Positions 31,026-38,647 of a stretch of 49,176 nt of DNA are shown in pieces. The stretch is from a virus. The stretch covers positions 1-49,176 of the IMG/VR virus record IMGVR_UViG_3300036652_000308. One strand, 5' to 3'. Both the position numbers and the translations under genes were made by a program. Below the pieces are notes generated by a model that had not been told where the DNA came from, made no database searches, and saw nothing but the letters and a program-made list of their open reading frames with translations. Position 1 is the first letter of the stretch. Each line of letters begins with the position of its first letter.

Positions 31026-31550
31026 TTATGGTGACGTTGGAAAAAGGTCTGCCGCAACACGTCCGACATTCAACACGTCTGCAAATTGCTGTGGCACTTC
31101 TACTACGGGGTTGTACTGCATGACAGCGGTGAAACGCCACCGTTGCTCATATTGCTGTTCGCCGTTGACGAGGGGCATATTGATCGCGTCGTCTGCGTAC
31201 AGCGGCGTGACCTCTGTGCCCATCTTGTCAATGGCATAGCCATCGTTAAACATCGTGATCAGGATCGCTGCCCAGTCGCTAGCAAGCGGCCCGTAGCAGT
31301 CAATCCCGATTTCATACTGCTTGGGCTGCAACACAAGCTTTGTGCCGGGGTTGTCGCCGGGATCATTATACGTGGCAATATTCGTTGATAGGCGGGATTG
31401 CTTGCCTTCCGTCATCAAAATGAAATCGCCTTTCGGCATTGGCACGTTGTTGACGTTACCCCGAATAACGGTGGTCGTGATCGTGCTTTCGATAAAGCCA
31501 CCGAGAGCCGCGAAGATCGCGCCAAGTTGCGGCGTGATTGGTAAAGTCAT
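31026..31550 (-). CDS. Neck/tail terminator-like protein
   Basis: 174 aa. Start at ATG 31550 overlaps the previous stop (ATGA); an upstream extension to 31631 is a chance open frame. MTLPITPQLGAIFAALGGFI, KGDFILMTEGKQSRLSTNIA and the end LNVGRVAADLFPTSP match neck/terminator proteins found before the sheath gene. Confidence 0.78.
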   Translation of the reverse strand: MTLPITPQLGAIFAALGGFIESTITTTVIRGNVNNVPMPKGDFILMTEGKQSRLSTNIATYNDPGDNPGTKLVLQPKQYEIGIDCYGPLASDWAAILITMFNDGYAIDKMGTEVTPLYADDAINMPLVNGEQQYEQRWRFTAVMQYNPVVEVPQQFADVLNVGRVAADLFPTSP

Positions 31551-31939
31551 GGGGTCACCAGTTGTGTTTGAAGCTGAACGACGAGTGAACACCAATCGGG
31601 GAATGTCTCTTGAACGACGACCACTTTCCACGATTGCACTTCGCCCCCTGGCGATTGAGGGAAGTTCAGGATATCGCCGCCCGTGCCGTCGGCGCGCACC
31701 ACGCCGGCAGTGTTGCCGTACATGTGAACTTGGCGCAGTACGCCTTGAATGTTCAGCGCATCCATGTGCAGCAGCGTCGATGGCTTCACGCCCTGAACTT
31801 GAATGCGGACTGGTATTGACGCGTACGTCGGCACTTGGACATAGTTGACACGGGTGTATCCCGTGCTTTTGATCAGGGTTGCGTCAATATCCGGGTTGAC
31901 GGTCGTAATGGCTGCGCGTACCAAAGCATGCAAATTCAT
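31547..31939 (-). CDS. Neck/connector protein, 130 aa
   Basis: MNLHALVRAAITTVNPDIDA, then a beta-rich body with VRIQVQGVKPSTLLHMDALN and WKVVVVQETFPDWCSLVVQL. Gene order points to a head-tail joining or head-closure protein. Coupled on both sides by ATGA. Confidence 0.72.
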   Translation of the reverse strand: MNLHALVRAAITTVNPDIDATLIKSTGYTRVNYVQVPTYASIPVRIQVQGVKPSTLLHMDALNIQGVLRQVHMYGNTAGVVRADGTGGDILNFPQSPGGEVQSWKVVVVQETFPDWCSLVVQLQTQLVTP

Positions 31940-32463
31940 TCGTCATCCCCCACTACGCTCGTCAGCGTGGCAATCATCAGCCCGGTATCGTGCAAGGGCT
32001 GCGTGCGCGAACTGCCTTCCTCGCCTTCCTTGACGGCCTGAGCCGCCGCGCCAACCATCGTGCCGTTGACCTTAAAGCTTGAATCTTCGTCTTTCCACTT
32101 GCGCAGCATGAGAGTGATAGGGGAGAGCTTGAGGAAATCGCCGCTTGCAAGAACCGTGCGGATATCACCCGCTGCCTTTTGCCCCATGATTTCTAATACT
32201 TGCTCCGCAGTTACTGCACCGCGCACAACTGCTTTTGCGCCCTTGATAAATTGCTCCGTCCACTCTTCGCGCTTTGCCTCAACAGTGGGGCGAATAAACG
32301 GGCGAGCGGGAATGCTTGCGCCGGGTGCGCCCATTTCCTGAATGATGGCAACCTCTGCAACCTGCTTGCCATCGGGATAGCGCGCCGTCTCAAACCAGCC
32401 CACCTTGGCCTGACGCCCCTCAAATGCAGCCAGTCGCTTTGCCAGTTCATCCATGGCGCTCAT
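31936..32463 (-). CDS. Virion morphogenesis-like protein, 175 aa
   Basis: MSAMDELAKRLAAFEGRQAK, then VAIIQEMGAPGASIPARPFI, a pattern (hydrophobic strand, EMG, IPARPFIRP) common to minor tail/virion morphogenesis proteins such as gpG of Mu-like phages. Overlaps neighbours by 1-4 bp. Confidence 0.78.
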   Translation of the reverse strand: MSAMDELAKRLAAFEGRQAKVGWFETARYPDGKQVAEVAIIQEMGAPGASIPARPFIRPTVEAKREEWTEQFIKGAKAVVRGAVTAEQVLEIMGQKAAGDIRTVLASGDFLKLSPITLMLRKWKDEDSSFKVNGTMVGAAAQAVKEGEEGSSRTQPLHDTGLMIATLTSVVGDDE

Positions 32464-32906
32464 CAGAACACCCCATAGCTGCGGCGGAAGCTGCTGATTT
32501 CAGGGCGACCGCCGACAGTGAAGCCGCCAAGCACAAGAGATTTCAGCAGCGCCCACAGTTGCAGCCCGTAAGGCGTCGAGGAAAGCCAGAACTGCCATGC
32601 GGTCTTGGCTGGCGGTGGGGTCATGGAGATGCTCACGCTGCCCTCAGACGCGGAAGTAACGAGGCCCGGTGTACCAGTGCCAGCGCCGCTATTGATAGCC
32701 GTGAAGGTCTGCGCGAGGTGCGCGGTCATCAGGTTGAGCGCGAATTGCAGCGTCTTGCCGCTGATCAGGCAGTTGTCGTACTCGTTGATGTAGTTGGTCG
32801 CCATTTCCCACCACGTCTCAAGCAGCACGTCCGGGAACTTGGTCTCATCGGCAAAGGCCGGAAACAGCAGCCGGAATTGCGCAGGGTCGAGAACGTGGGG
32901 GTTCAT
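32463..32906 (-). CDS. DUF4054-type head-completion protein
   Basis: 147 aa. FRLLFPAFADETKFPDVLLE, then WWEMATNYINEYDNCLI and the Gly-rich GSVSISMTPPPAKTAWQFWL and STPYGLQLWALLKSLVLGG; this is the DUF4054 layout, an adaptor at the portal vertex. Confidence 0.85.
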   Translation of the reverse strand: MNPHVLDPAQFRLLFPAFADETKFPDVLLETWWEMATNYINEYDNCLISGKTLQFALNLMTAHLAQTFTAINSGAGTGTPGLVTSASEGSVSISMTPPPAKTAWQFWLSSTPYGLQLWALLKSLVLGGFTVGGRPEISSFRRSYGVF

Positions 32907-32915
32907 GGCGATGCC

Positions 32916-33290
32916 TTAAATGCCGCCGACTTTTGGCGCGTCCACGTCCATCATGCCGCCTTTTTCGTAGTCGGCAGGGGTGAGCTGCGAGGACTTGTCG
33001 CGGCGCTTCATGTTGGCGATTGCCTTCTCAGGTTCGACCTTTTTCTGATCGTAGCTGATGAAACCGTTGGCCTCGTGCTGCTTGAAAGCGTCAACCGTGC
33101 GCAGGAAGTCGAGTTCGTCGTCGGTGACTTCGGTGGCCACGCCCAGGGCGGTGATAAAGTTCTTGTCGATCAGGCCGTGACCGCCTTTGATCAGGACTTC
33201 GCGGACAACGTTCTGCTGCTCGCGGTCGCCTGCCTTGGCGTAGGCGGCATAGATGTTATCAGCGGTCAGCGTGGAATATACGTAGGGCAT
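32916..33290 (-). CDS. Head-associated protein, 124 aa
   Basis: Start at ATG 33290 with GGAGAA 5 bp upstream (MPYVYSTLTADNIYAAYAKA). Charged, ends GGMMDVDAPKVGGI. It lies between capsid and DUF4054 genes and after a hairpin terminator. Function unclear. Confidence 0.7.
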   Translation of the reverse strand: MPYVYSTLTADNIYAAYAKAGDREQQNVVREVLIKGGHGLIDKNFITALGVATEVTDDELDFLRTVDAFKQHEANGFISYDQKKVEPEKAIANMKRRDKSSQLTPADYEKGGMMDVDAPKVGGI

Positions 33291-33308
33291 TCTTTTCTCC
33301 GGTTGTAA

Positions 33309-33340
33309 AAATAGGGGCATTGCCTGCCCCTATTTTATAT
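33309..33340 (-). terminator. Hairpin terminator/attenuator after the capsid gene
   Basis: Minus strand ATAGGGGCA (33333-33325) pairs with TGCCCCTAT (33319-33311), followed by a T run. It is inside the late operon, so it probably lowers expression of downstream genes relative to the capsid protein. Confidence 0.75.
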
Positions 33341-33367
33341 TGCTTATGCTCTATTTCCTAGCAGCAG

Positions 33368-34504
33368 TTACACGCCGGAGCGGCGCACCACGGCCCAGGC
33401 GCGCTTGCACATCACGCCCGCAGTCGCGTTGCCGAAGTCTTCCTCGTAGCCCTTGGTCAACTGCATCGCGCCGATGGTGATGAACTTGGCCGGAACCATC
33501 TGCGAGAAGGTGCGGCCATCGTCGGTGCTTTCCTCGTTGAATTCCTCGGCGTACAGGTAGAACACGTTCGCTCCGCCGTTTGCAGCGTTCAGCTCGGGAG
33601 CCGATTCGATGCGCACGTTCGGGTAGTTCTCGTTCATCCACTGCTTGACCGAGTAGCCCAGCGCGGTAGGGGTTGCGAGGTAGTCCACAGCCGACATGGC
33701 GACGGCCAGCGTGATAGCACGGGTCTTCGGGTCGATGCGGTTACCGGACTGCACGCGCAGGGTCTGCAACGCGTTCAGAATGTCCGCGATGATTTCCAGC
33801 GTGGTCTTGGTCGCCCAAGTCGAGGAGCCGCCCACGCCGTTTGGCAGGTTGGTGTAGGCAGGCAGGCCAGGGGCGTTCAGGAAGCCGTAGGTGCGACCGT
33901 TGCCGGCGTTGTAGCCGTAGAAGCCGATGTAGTTCCGCTGAACTTCCAGCGAAATCGTGGCTTGCATACGCTTGTTCTCGGCGCTGTTGTAGTTCATCGC
34001 AGCGGCGCGAGCTTCTTCCAGACGGCCAACCATGAAGCCTTGTTCGAAGCGCACGATGCTGTAGCGCTCAAAGTTGGTGTTCCAGTTGGTCAGTGGGACG
34101 GTGGTGTTGTCCTGGTAGGGCAGGGCGTTACCGGCGCGCTCGCTGTAGCCTTGAACGATTTCCTCGTCTTCCCAGCGACCGATGGTCGAAACGCCGATCA
34201 GGTTGTCAATCTGGCGCGCTTGGGTGATGGCCTGCACGAAGCCGGGTGCCCAGGCTTGCAGGAACTGAATCGGCGTGCCGATGGATGCCGTCGAGAGCGG
34301 AGCGACCAGATTGCTGTCCATTGCGCCATTCAGCATTGCCGAACCGGCTTGCTGTGCGGCGTACATCTGGCCGATATCGCGCTGGTTCAGCGTGATACCG
34401 TAGTTGCTCAGCGCAGCCACGTCGGCCATGCTGTTGACGGTGTAACCCGATACCGGCTTGACCTTGCGTGCCGAGATATGGGAACGGAGTGGGGATTGTG
34501 CCAT
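33368..34504 (-). CDS. Major capsid protein (DUF2184 type)
   Basis: 378 aa. MAQSPLRSHISARKVKPVSG, then NYGITLNQRDIGQMYAAQQA, FLQAWAPGFVQAITQARQID, VSTIGRWEDEEIVQGYSERA and the C-terminal DDGRTFSQMVPAKFITIGAM and GVMCKRAWAVVRRSGV match DUF2184 HK97-fold capsids. It forms the icosahedral shell. Flanked by the cement-like gene and an attenuator. Confidence 0.92.
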   Translation of the reverse strand: MAQSPLRSHISARKVKPVSGYTVNSMADVAALSNYGITLNQRDIGQMYAAQQAGSAMLNGAMDSNLVAPLSTASIGTPIQFLQAWAPGFVQAITQARQIDNLIGVSTIGRWEDEEIVQGYSERAGNALPYQDNTTVPLTNWNTNFERYSIVRFEQGFMVGRLEEARAAAMNYNSAENKRMQATISLEVQRNYIGFYGYNAGNGRTYGFLNAPGLPAYTNLPNGVGGSSTWATKTTLEIIADILNALQTLRVQSGNRIDPKTRAITLAVAMSAVDYLATPTALGYSVKQWMNENYPNVRIESAPELNAANGGANVFYLYAEEFNEESTDDGRTFSQMVPAKFITIGAMQLTKGYEEDFGNATAGVMCKRAWAVVRRSGV

Positions 34505-34517
34505 TGCTATTGCTCCC

Positions 34518-35021
34518 TTAGCTGTTCAGCAGTTGGATGATGCCGATGGTGCCGGCAGTGGTGATGTTGCGACGGATGAACGACGCGCCAGGAATCAACG
34601 TGTGCGATGCAGGCGGGGTGCCGCCCGGTGCCGCAGCGATGATGCCGGTAGCGTTCGCGTAAGCCACGCCGTCACCGATGTTTGCGGTGGTCGAGGTGAT
34701 GACCGCGATGCCCGATGCAACGGTGGTGCCTTGCACTGGCAGCTCGTTCGGCAGCGTCAGGGTAGGCGACAGCGGGCCAGTAGCGCCGCCCAGCGAAGCG
34801 TATTGCTTGCTGTTGGTCAGGATGCCCGCAAAGGCTCCGGTGCCACCTGCGACGGCAACGCCATCGGTTGCAGCGAGTTGCGTCACGGCGCGGCCAATGA
34901 CGTTGTTGGTCGGGTCGGTCGTGCGCAGCAGCAGTGGTTGCGAACGGATCGGGCCGTCCAGAACGAAATCGCCCGGGAAAGCGTCGGTCGGGAATTGACG
35001 GATGGTGTTGAAGATGCTCAT
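34518..35021 (-). CDS. Capsid decoration/cement-like protein, 167 aa
   Basis: SIFNTIRQFPTDAFPGDFVL, RSQPLLLRTTDPTNNVIGRA, then Gly/Ala/Thr-rich beta text with AVITSTTANIGDGVAYANAT. Position between scaffold and capsid and composition fit trimeric cement proteins on HK97-fold heads. AGGAG precedes the ATG. Confidence 0.78.
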   Translation of the reverse strand: MSIFNTIRQFPTDAFPGDFVLDGPIRSQPLLLRTTDPTNNVIGRAVTQLAATDGVAVAGGTGAFAGILTNSKQYASLGGATGPLSPTLTLPNELPVQGTTVASGIAVITSTTANIGDGVAYANATGIIAAAPGGTPPASHTLIPGASFIRRNITTAGTIGIIQLLNS

Positions 35022-35033
35022 TGTATGCGCTCC

Positions 35034-35609
35034 TTACGCGAAGTGTTTGGCGAGTTGGGCCGCGCCGTCCGACGCCTTGACGGTTTTGGCGTCCATGCCG
35101 TAAGCGGTGGTCGATGCAGGCTTTGCGGCCAGATACGACTCAACGCGGATGGCGGCGTTGTCTTTTGGCAGGCCCAGCTTTTCGGCGGCGTATTCGGCAA
35201 CCTGCTCATAGGTCTTGGAATCGCAGGCGAAGGTGCCGATGTGCGCGCTGACCTTGGCGACCAGTTCGTTTTTCTTGGCGATTTCAGCCATCAGAGCGCC
35301 CGAGTCGAGGGCGGCAGGTGCGGCGGCAAGCTGGCGAGTCACCTCGGCGGCAACGGCGCGCTTAAATGCTGCGGCGTCCATCGCGTCCTTCTTCTCGTCC
35401 TTCTTCTCGTCGTCTTCGTCCATGGCCTTTTTATCGTCCTTGTCCTCGTCGTCGGAGTCCTGAGCGCCTTTCGGCTCTTTGTCGTCCTTGTCCTTGTCAT
35501 CCTCGTCCATCGCAGCCAGCTTGGCATTCACCGAGTCCATCGCGCCTTGGAAGGTGCTGATTTGAGCGGAGATTGCGGCGACGGACTTTACCAGTTCTGC
35601 CAGTTCCAT
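35034..35609 (-). CDS. Nested scaffold protein from an internal start
   Basis: 191 aa, in frame with the protease/scaffold fusion. ATG 35609 has AAGGAG 6 bp upstream, much better than chance, and the product starts MELAELVKSVAAISAQISTF, just after the protease part. It contains a highly charged Asp/Lys/Glu stretch (residues about 30-75) and a helical end, typical for internal scaffolds. The arrangement equals lambda C/Nu3. Confidence 0.6.
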   Translation of the reverse strand: MELAELVKSVAAISAQISTFQGAMDSVNAKLAAMDEDDKDKDDKEPKGAQDSDDEDKDDKKAMDEDDEKKDEKKDAMDAAAFKRAVAAEVTRQLAAAPAALDSGALMAEIAKKNELVAKVSAHIGTFACDSKTYEQVAEYAAEKLGLPKDNAAIRVESYLAAKPASTTAYGMDAKTVKASDGAAQLAKHFA

Positions 35610-36173
35610 TTGTTGCTCCTTGCTATTGAGATTAAACGTCATGCTGTCCATGACTGACACGTCCGGGCCGCTGCGACCCTCTTCCACTAATGCCCCGTGA
35701 TTGCCGCGAATCTTGCGCTGCACGTATTCGTAGGCCACGCCTTCAAACGATCCGCTTTCACGCGACCATTCGCAGGTGTAGCCCGCCGACAATTCTTCTT
35801 TACCCAAATCAATCGAATCGAGCGTTTGTGCGGAATATACACGCAAATTGGCTTTCAGATATGGGTGTTCAAAATAAACTTTCTCTCCGAACACACCTTC
35901 AACGCGCTTGGCATCGGTGGCAACGAGGCCATCAACGTTGCCGAGCAGGGTCTTGGGATGCTCGTTGATGAATGGGGTAAGCTTGAATGACTCGATGGTT
36001 TCCGGGTTGTTCAACTCTTCCGCTGGGCGGTGGACCATGTACACGCGGTCAGGCTCAGGCGCGCCGATCTGCGAGCCGAGATAGGGGAACACGCCGACTT
36101 TCGTAATCGGGTTGTCCTCTACCGTGAGCCAACCAAACTCGTTGACTACGCGCTTGTCCATCGCATAGGTCAT
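35034..36173 (-). CDS. Prohead protease/scaffold fusion (DUF2213 type)
   Basis: 379 aa. Start set at ATG 36173 (MTYAMDKRVVNEFGWLTVED), which overlaps the stop of the small upstream gene as ATGA. Residues 1-185 carry the DUF2213 protease: FPYLGSQIGAPEPDRVYMVH, FKLTPFINEHPKTLLGNVDG, GKEELSAGYTCEWSRESGSF. The rest is a scaffold with an Asp/Lys/Glu-rich stretch and coiled coil. It guides shell assembly and is then cleaved. The same C-terminal part probably is also made alone (35034-35609). Confidence 0.85.
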   Translation of the reverse strand: MTYAMDKRVVNEFGWLTVEDNPITKVGVFPYLGSQIGAPEPDRVYMVHRPAEELNNPETIESFKLTPFINEHPKTLLGNVDGLVATDAKRVEGVFGEKVYFEHPYLKANLRVYSAQTLDSIDLGKEELSAGYTCEWSRESGSFEGVAYEYVQRKIRGNHGALVEEGRSGPDVSVMDSMTFNLNSKEQQMELAELVKSVAAISAQISTFQGAMDSVNAKLAAMDEDDKDKDDKEPKGAQDSDDEDKDDKKAMDEDDEKKDEKKDAMDAAAFKRAVAAEVTRQLAAAPAALDSGALMAEIAKKNELVAKVSAHIGTFACDSKTYEQVAEYAAEKLGLPKDNAAIRVESYLAAKPASTTAYGMDAKTVKASDGAAQLAKHFA

Positions 36174-36322
36174 GGGCGAATATCCCACGAGAGCAGAGGA
36201 TGGCCCCATACGAGCAGCAGGCGACCGCATGGCTTGGAATTAACGAGCGTGGTAGCCAGAACGAGTACAGGCCCAAGCAAATACTTGAGCCGCATCGAAA
36301 TCTCAACAGTGCACGTAGTCAT
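36170..36322 (-). CDS. Small overlapping protein, 50 aa
   Basis: MTTCTVEISMRLKYLLGPVL, then VLATTLVNSKPCGRLLLVWG. ATG overlaps the stop of the Mu F-like gene (TGATG), and its own stop overlaps the protease start (ATGA). Hydrophobic with one probable membrane span. The tight joints suggest it is translated, if only to couple head genes. Confidence 0.5.
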   Translation of the reverse strand: MTTCTVEISMRLKYLLGPVLVLATTLVNSKPCGRLLLVWGHPLLSWDIRP

Positions 36323-37149
36323 CACATATCCTCAAAGTCAACCACCGGAACCCATGTGCAGCGGCAATTAATTTCTTGCCCTGGCAACACATATTCGCCA
36401 TTATCGCCCACTGGCGCACCTTTTGTCAGAAAGAATTCTTGCCCGTTGAAATCTTTATGGGCCTTGCGCGGCTCCCTGGTGCCGCCTGTGTGGACCCATA
36501 CGGCTTTCTTGATGCCAGCGGCTTTGCTTTTCTCGATGTTGACGTTCTGGTATGCGCGCCGCGTCTCGTTCATGGCGATCATCTTGGCCTTGCGGTCAGT
36601 GATCCCCTCGTACTTCTGCAAGTCCTCAATCAGTTTGCCAATGCCCCCGCCGTTCGGGTCGGCAATCGAGCGCAGCACCGATCCGCTAACGTCTGTGAGG
36701 TAGCGCTCAGGGATGGACTTGATGAGCGTCACGTTGTTGGCGATGGTGGCCTCAAACAGGTCGCGTGGCATGTCCTTGACACTGAGTGTGACCTCGGCGC
36801 TCAATTTCTTGAACGACTGCATTAGCACGGCCTTGCTCTGGTCATCCACTTGGCGAAGCATCCGGCGCGAAAGAATCTCGGCATGGCGCGAGTACAGGCG
36901 GTCAAACTTGGCGGTCAGCAGGTTGAGCATTTGCCGCGCCTGAATGGCAATGCTTGCGTCCTGCGCAAAGAACTCCTTGGCATCGGGCGAGCGGAACAGT
37001 TCCAAGACAGCCGCTCGCGTCTCCTTGGTCATTTCCTTGGCGAGAGCGCGCAAGTCCCGCGAGTACCGGTTTTCGATGCTCACGGGGTTGTACAGCGGGT
37101 TGCCCCGCAGTTGCTTATTCGGCTTCTTTGGCTGGTTGGTCTTCGCCAT
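36322..37149 (-). CDS. Mu F-like minor head protein
   Basis: 275 aa. N-terminal helices, then the SPP1 gp7/Mu F core: YEGITDRKAKMIAMNETRRA, YQNVNIEKSKAAGIKKAVWV, GTREPRKAHKDFNGQEF and the Cys pair CRC near the end (PGQEINCRCTWVPVVDF). Such proteins are injected or sit at the portal and assist head assembly. The start overlaps the portal gene by 35 bp. Confidence 0.88.
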   Translation of the reverse strand: MAKTNQPKKPNKQLRGNPLYNPVSIENRYSRDLRALAKEMTKETRAAVLELFRSPDAKEFFAQDASIAIQARQMLNLLTAKFDRLYSRHAEILSRRMLRQVDDQSKAVLMQSFKKLSAEVTLSVKDMPRDLFEATIANNVTLIKSIPERYLTDVSGSVLRSIADPNGGGIGKLIEDLQKYEGITDRKAKMIAMNETRRAYQNVNIEKSKAAGIKKAVWVHTGGTREPRKAHKDFNGQEFFLTKGAPVGDNGEYVLPGQEINCRCTWVPVVDFEDM

Positions 37150-38638
37150 CGCCCTCTTCCAGTTCGTCGCCTGTGTTCTCGCTGCCGAGGCTTGTCGCGC
37201 CAGAGAATCCCGATTGCGGGTCTTTCACCAGCACTTCCGCGATGTCAGTACCATCAATCGCGCCCGTGTTCTGCAACGCCACGTAGGTATCGGCCTTGGT
37301 CTTGTTGATTGCGGCCAGTTCGGTTTCGGTCGGCTCATCAAACGGATTCCACACAGGCTCGATGTGGTACTTGCCGCCCAGGTCCGAGCGGTTCATCAGC
37401 GCATAGTGGCGCTCAAGGAATGGCGTGCCGTCCGTGGTTTGCAGGCCGGCCAGGAACTCGTTATAGCTGGCGACCTCGTAATCACCGGATGCGCCGAAGC
37501 CCTTGGGGGAGGTGCCGAGAAGCTTAGTGCTTGGGACTTCCGCGATGGCTGACACAAGCTGGTACTGCGTCATGATCGTGGCATCCAGGTCGGCAAGGCT
37601 GGTTTCGTGCTGGGTGTATTCCTCGTCGGTGCCAATCAGGCGGGTGCCGTAGTTGTCACGCAATGCGGACTGCTCGGCCATGCGCTCCATGAAGCGTTCA
37701 GGGTTGGCAAAGACCTGATCCAATTCGGCCTTGATGACGTTCATGCGCTTCGTCATGGCAAGCAGCGGCGCTTCGTTGGCGGTGCGCTCTGCTGCATAGA
37801 TGCGCTCGTAAATCTGTTGGGTGAGCGGCACGCCGCCGTACAGGTACGCGGGCTTGATGAGGTCGGCCAATTCGCCATGGCGCACGATGATCAGGTGCGA
37901 GCGGTGGTAGCGCTTGCCGCCGATCTGCCACCACGTAGGCTCGTAGAAGTTCATGCCGGCTGGGTTCTGGATCGAGTCCTCACCCATCAGCGGCGTCATC
38001 CAGTAGGGATCAACTTGGCTGATGCCCTTGTAGCTGCCTTCCGTGATGCCGTCGATGTTGAACGGCTTGAGGTAGTAGTCCTCATCATCCGAGTCCACTA
38101 CAAAGATGGCTATGCGGATGCCGAACACGCGCTTTTTCGTAATCAACTCAACGAGGTTGAAATGCACCTTGTAGTGCTTGTCGAGCTGCTTGATCTTCTC
38201 CATCAACTCAACCGACTCTTCCTCGCCGTTGTTGATGGTCGCCTTCCAGCCGTTGCGCACGGCGTCCTTGGCGGGCATTGAGCAAGCCTTGCTCACCAAC
38301 CACTGCTGCGCGAAGATGGCGCACGCCTGATAGCCAATGAAGCCTTGGTTGGCGTACCAGCTCATGAGCGAGTCCGGGAGTTGCTGCGTTGCCAGGGTGA
38401 ATGCACCCTTGGCCGTGTACGGGTTGCCTGAGTCGCCCCACGTGTCCATCGCGCCTACCACTGCGGCACTTTCCTTGTCCTTGAACACGGGCGCGGCGAA
38501 CAGGTTAGCGAACAAGCCTTCTCGGTCAATCTTGCGCAGCGGCAAATCGGTGCTGAACTGCCGTGGCCGCTCGCGCTTCGGCTCGTCCTTTGCCACCTCC
38601 GCGCCGGTCTTGCCCCGCGCCCAATCGAAGAAACCCAT
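37115..38638 (-). CDS. Portal protein (DUF1073 type)
   Basis: 507 aa. Typical portal text: QQLPDSLMSWYANQGFIGYQ, ACAIFAQQWLVSKACSMPAK, DAVRNGWKATI, GGVPLTQQIYERIYAAERTA, PSTKLLGTSPKGFGASGDYE and EVASYNEFLAGLQ. It forms the dodecameric DNA gate at one vertex. The acidic C-terminal tail is variable. Confidence 0.92.
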   Translation of the reverse strand: MGFFDWARGKTGAEVAKDEPKRERPRQFSTDLPLRKIDREGLFANLFAAPVFKDKESAAVVGAMDTWGDSGNPYTAKGAFTLATQQLPDSLMSWYANQGFIGYQACAIFAQQWLVSKACSMPAKDAVRNGWKATINNGEEESVELMEKIKQLDKHYKVHFNLVELITKKRVFGIRIAIFVVDSDDEDYYLKPFNIDGITEGSYKGISQVDPYWMTPLMGEDSIQNPAGMNFYEPTWWQIGGKRYHRSHLIIVRHGELADLIKPAYLYGGVPLTQQIYERIYAAERTANEAPLLAMTKRMNVIKAELDQVFANPERFMERMAEQSALRDNYGTRLIGTDEEYTQHETSLADLDATIMTQYQLVSAIAEVPSTKLLGTSPKGFGASGDYEVASYNEFLAGLQTTDGTPFLERHYALMNRSDLGGKYHIEPVWNPFDEPTETELAAINKTKADTYVALQNTGAIDGTDIAEVLVKDPQSGFSGATSLGSENTGDELEEGDGEDQPAKEAE

Positions 38639-38647
38639 GTCAATCCT

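Noticed and set aside
34458-35657. Long plus-strand open frame opposite capsid/scaffold genes
   Set aside because: It is antisense to well-supported head genes and arises from their GC-rich third positions; its translation is Arg/Gly/Cys-rich and matches no family.
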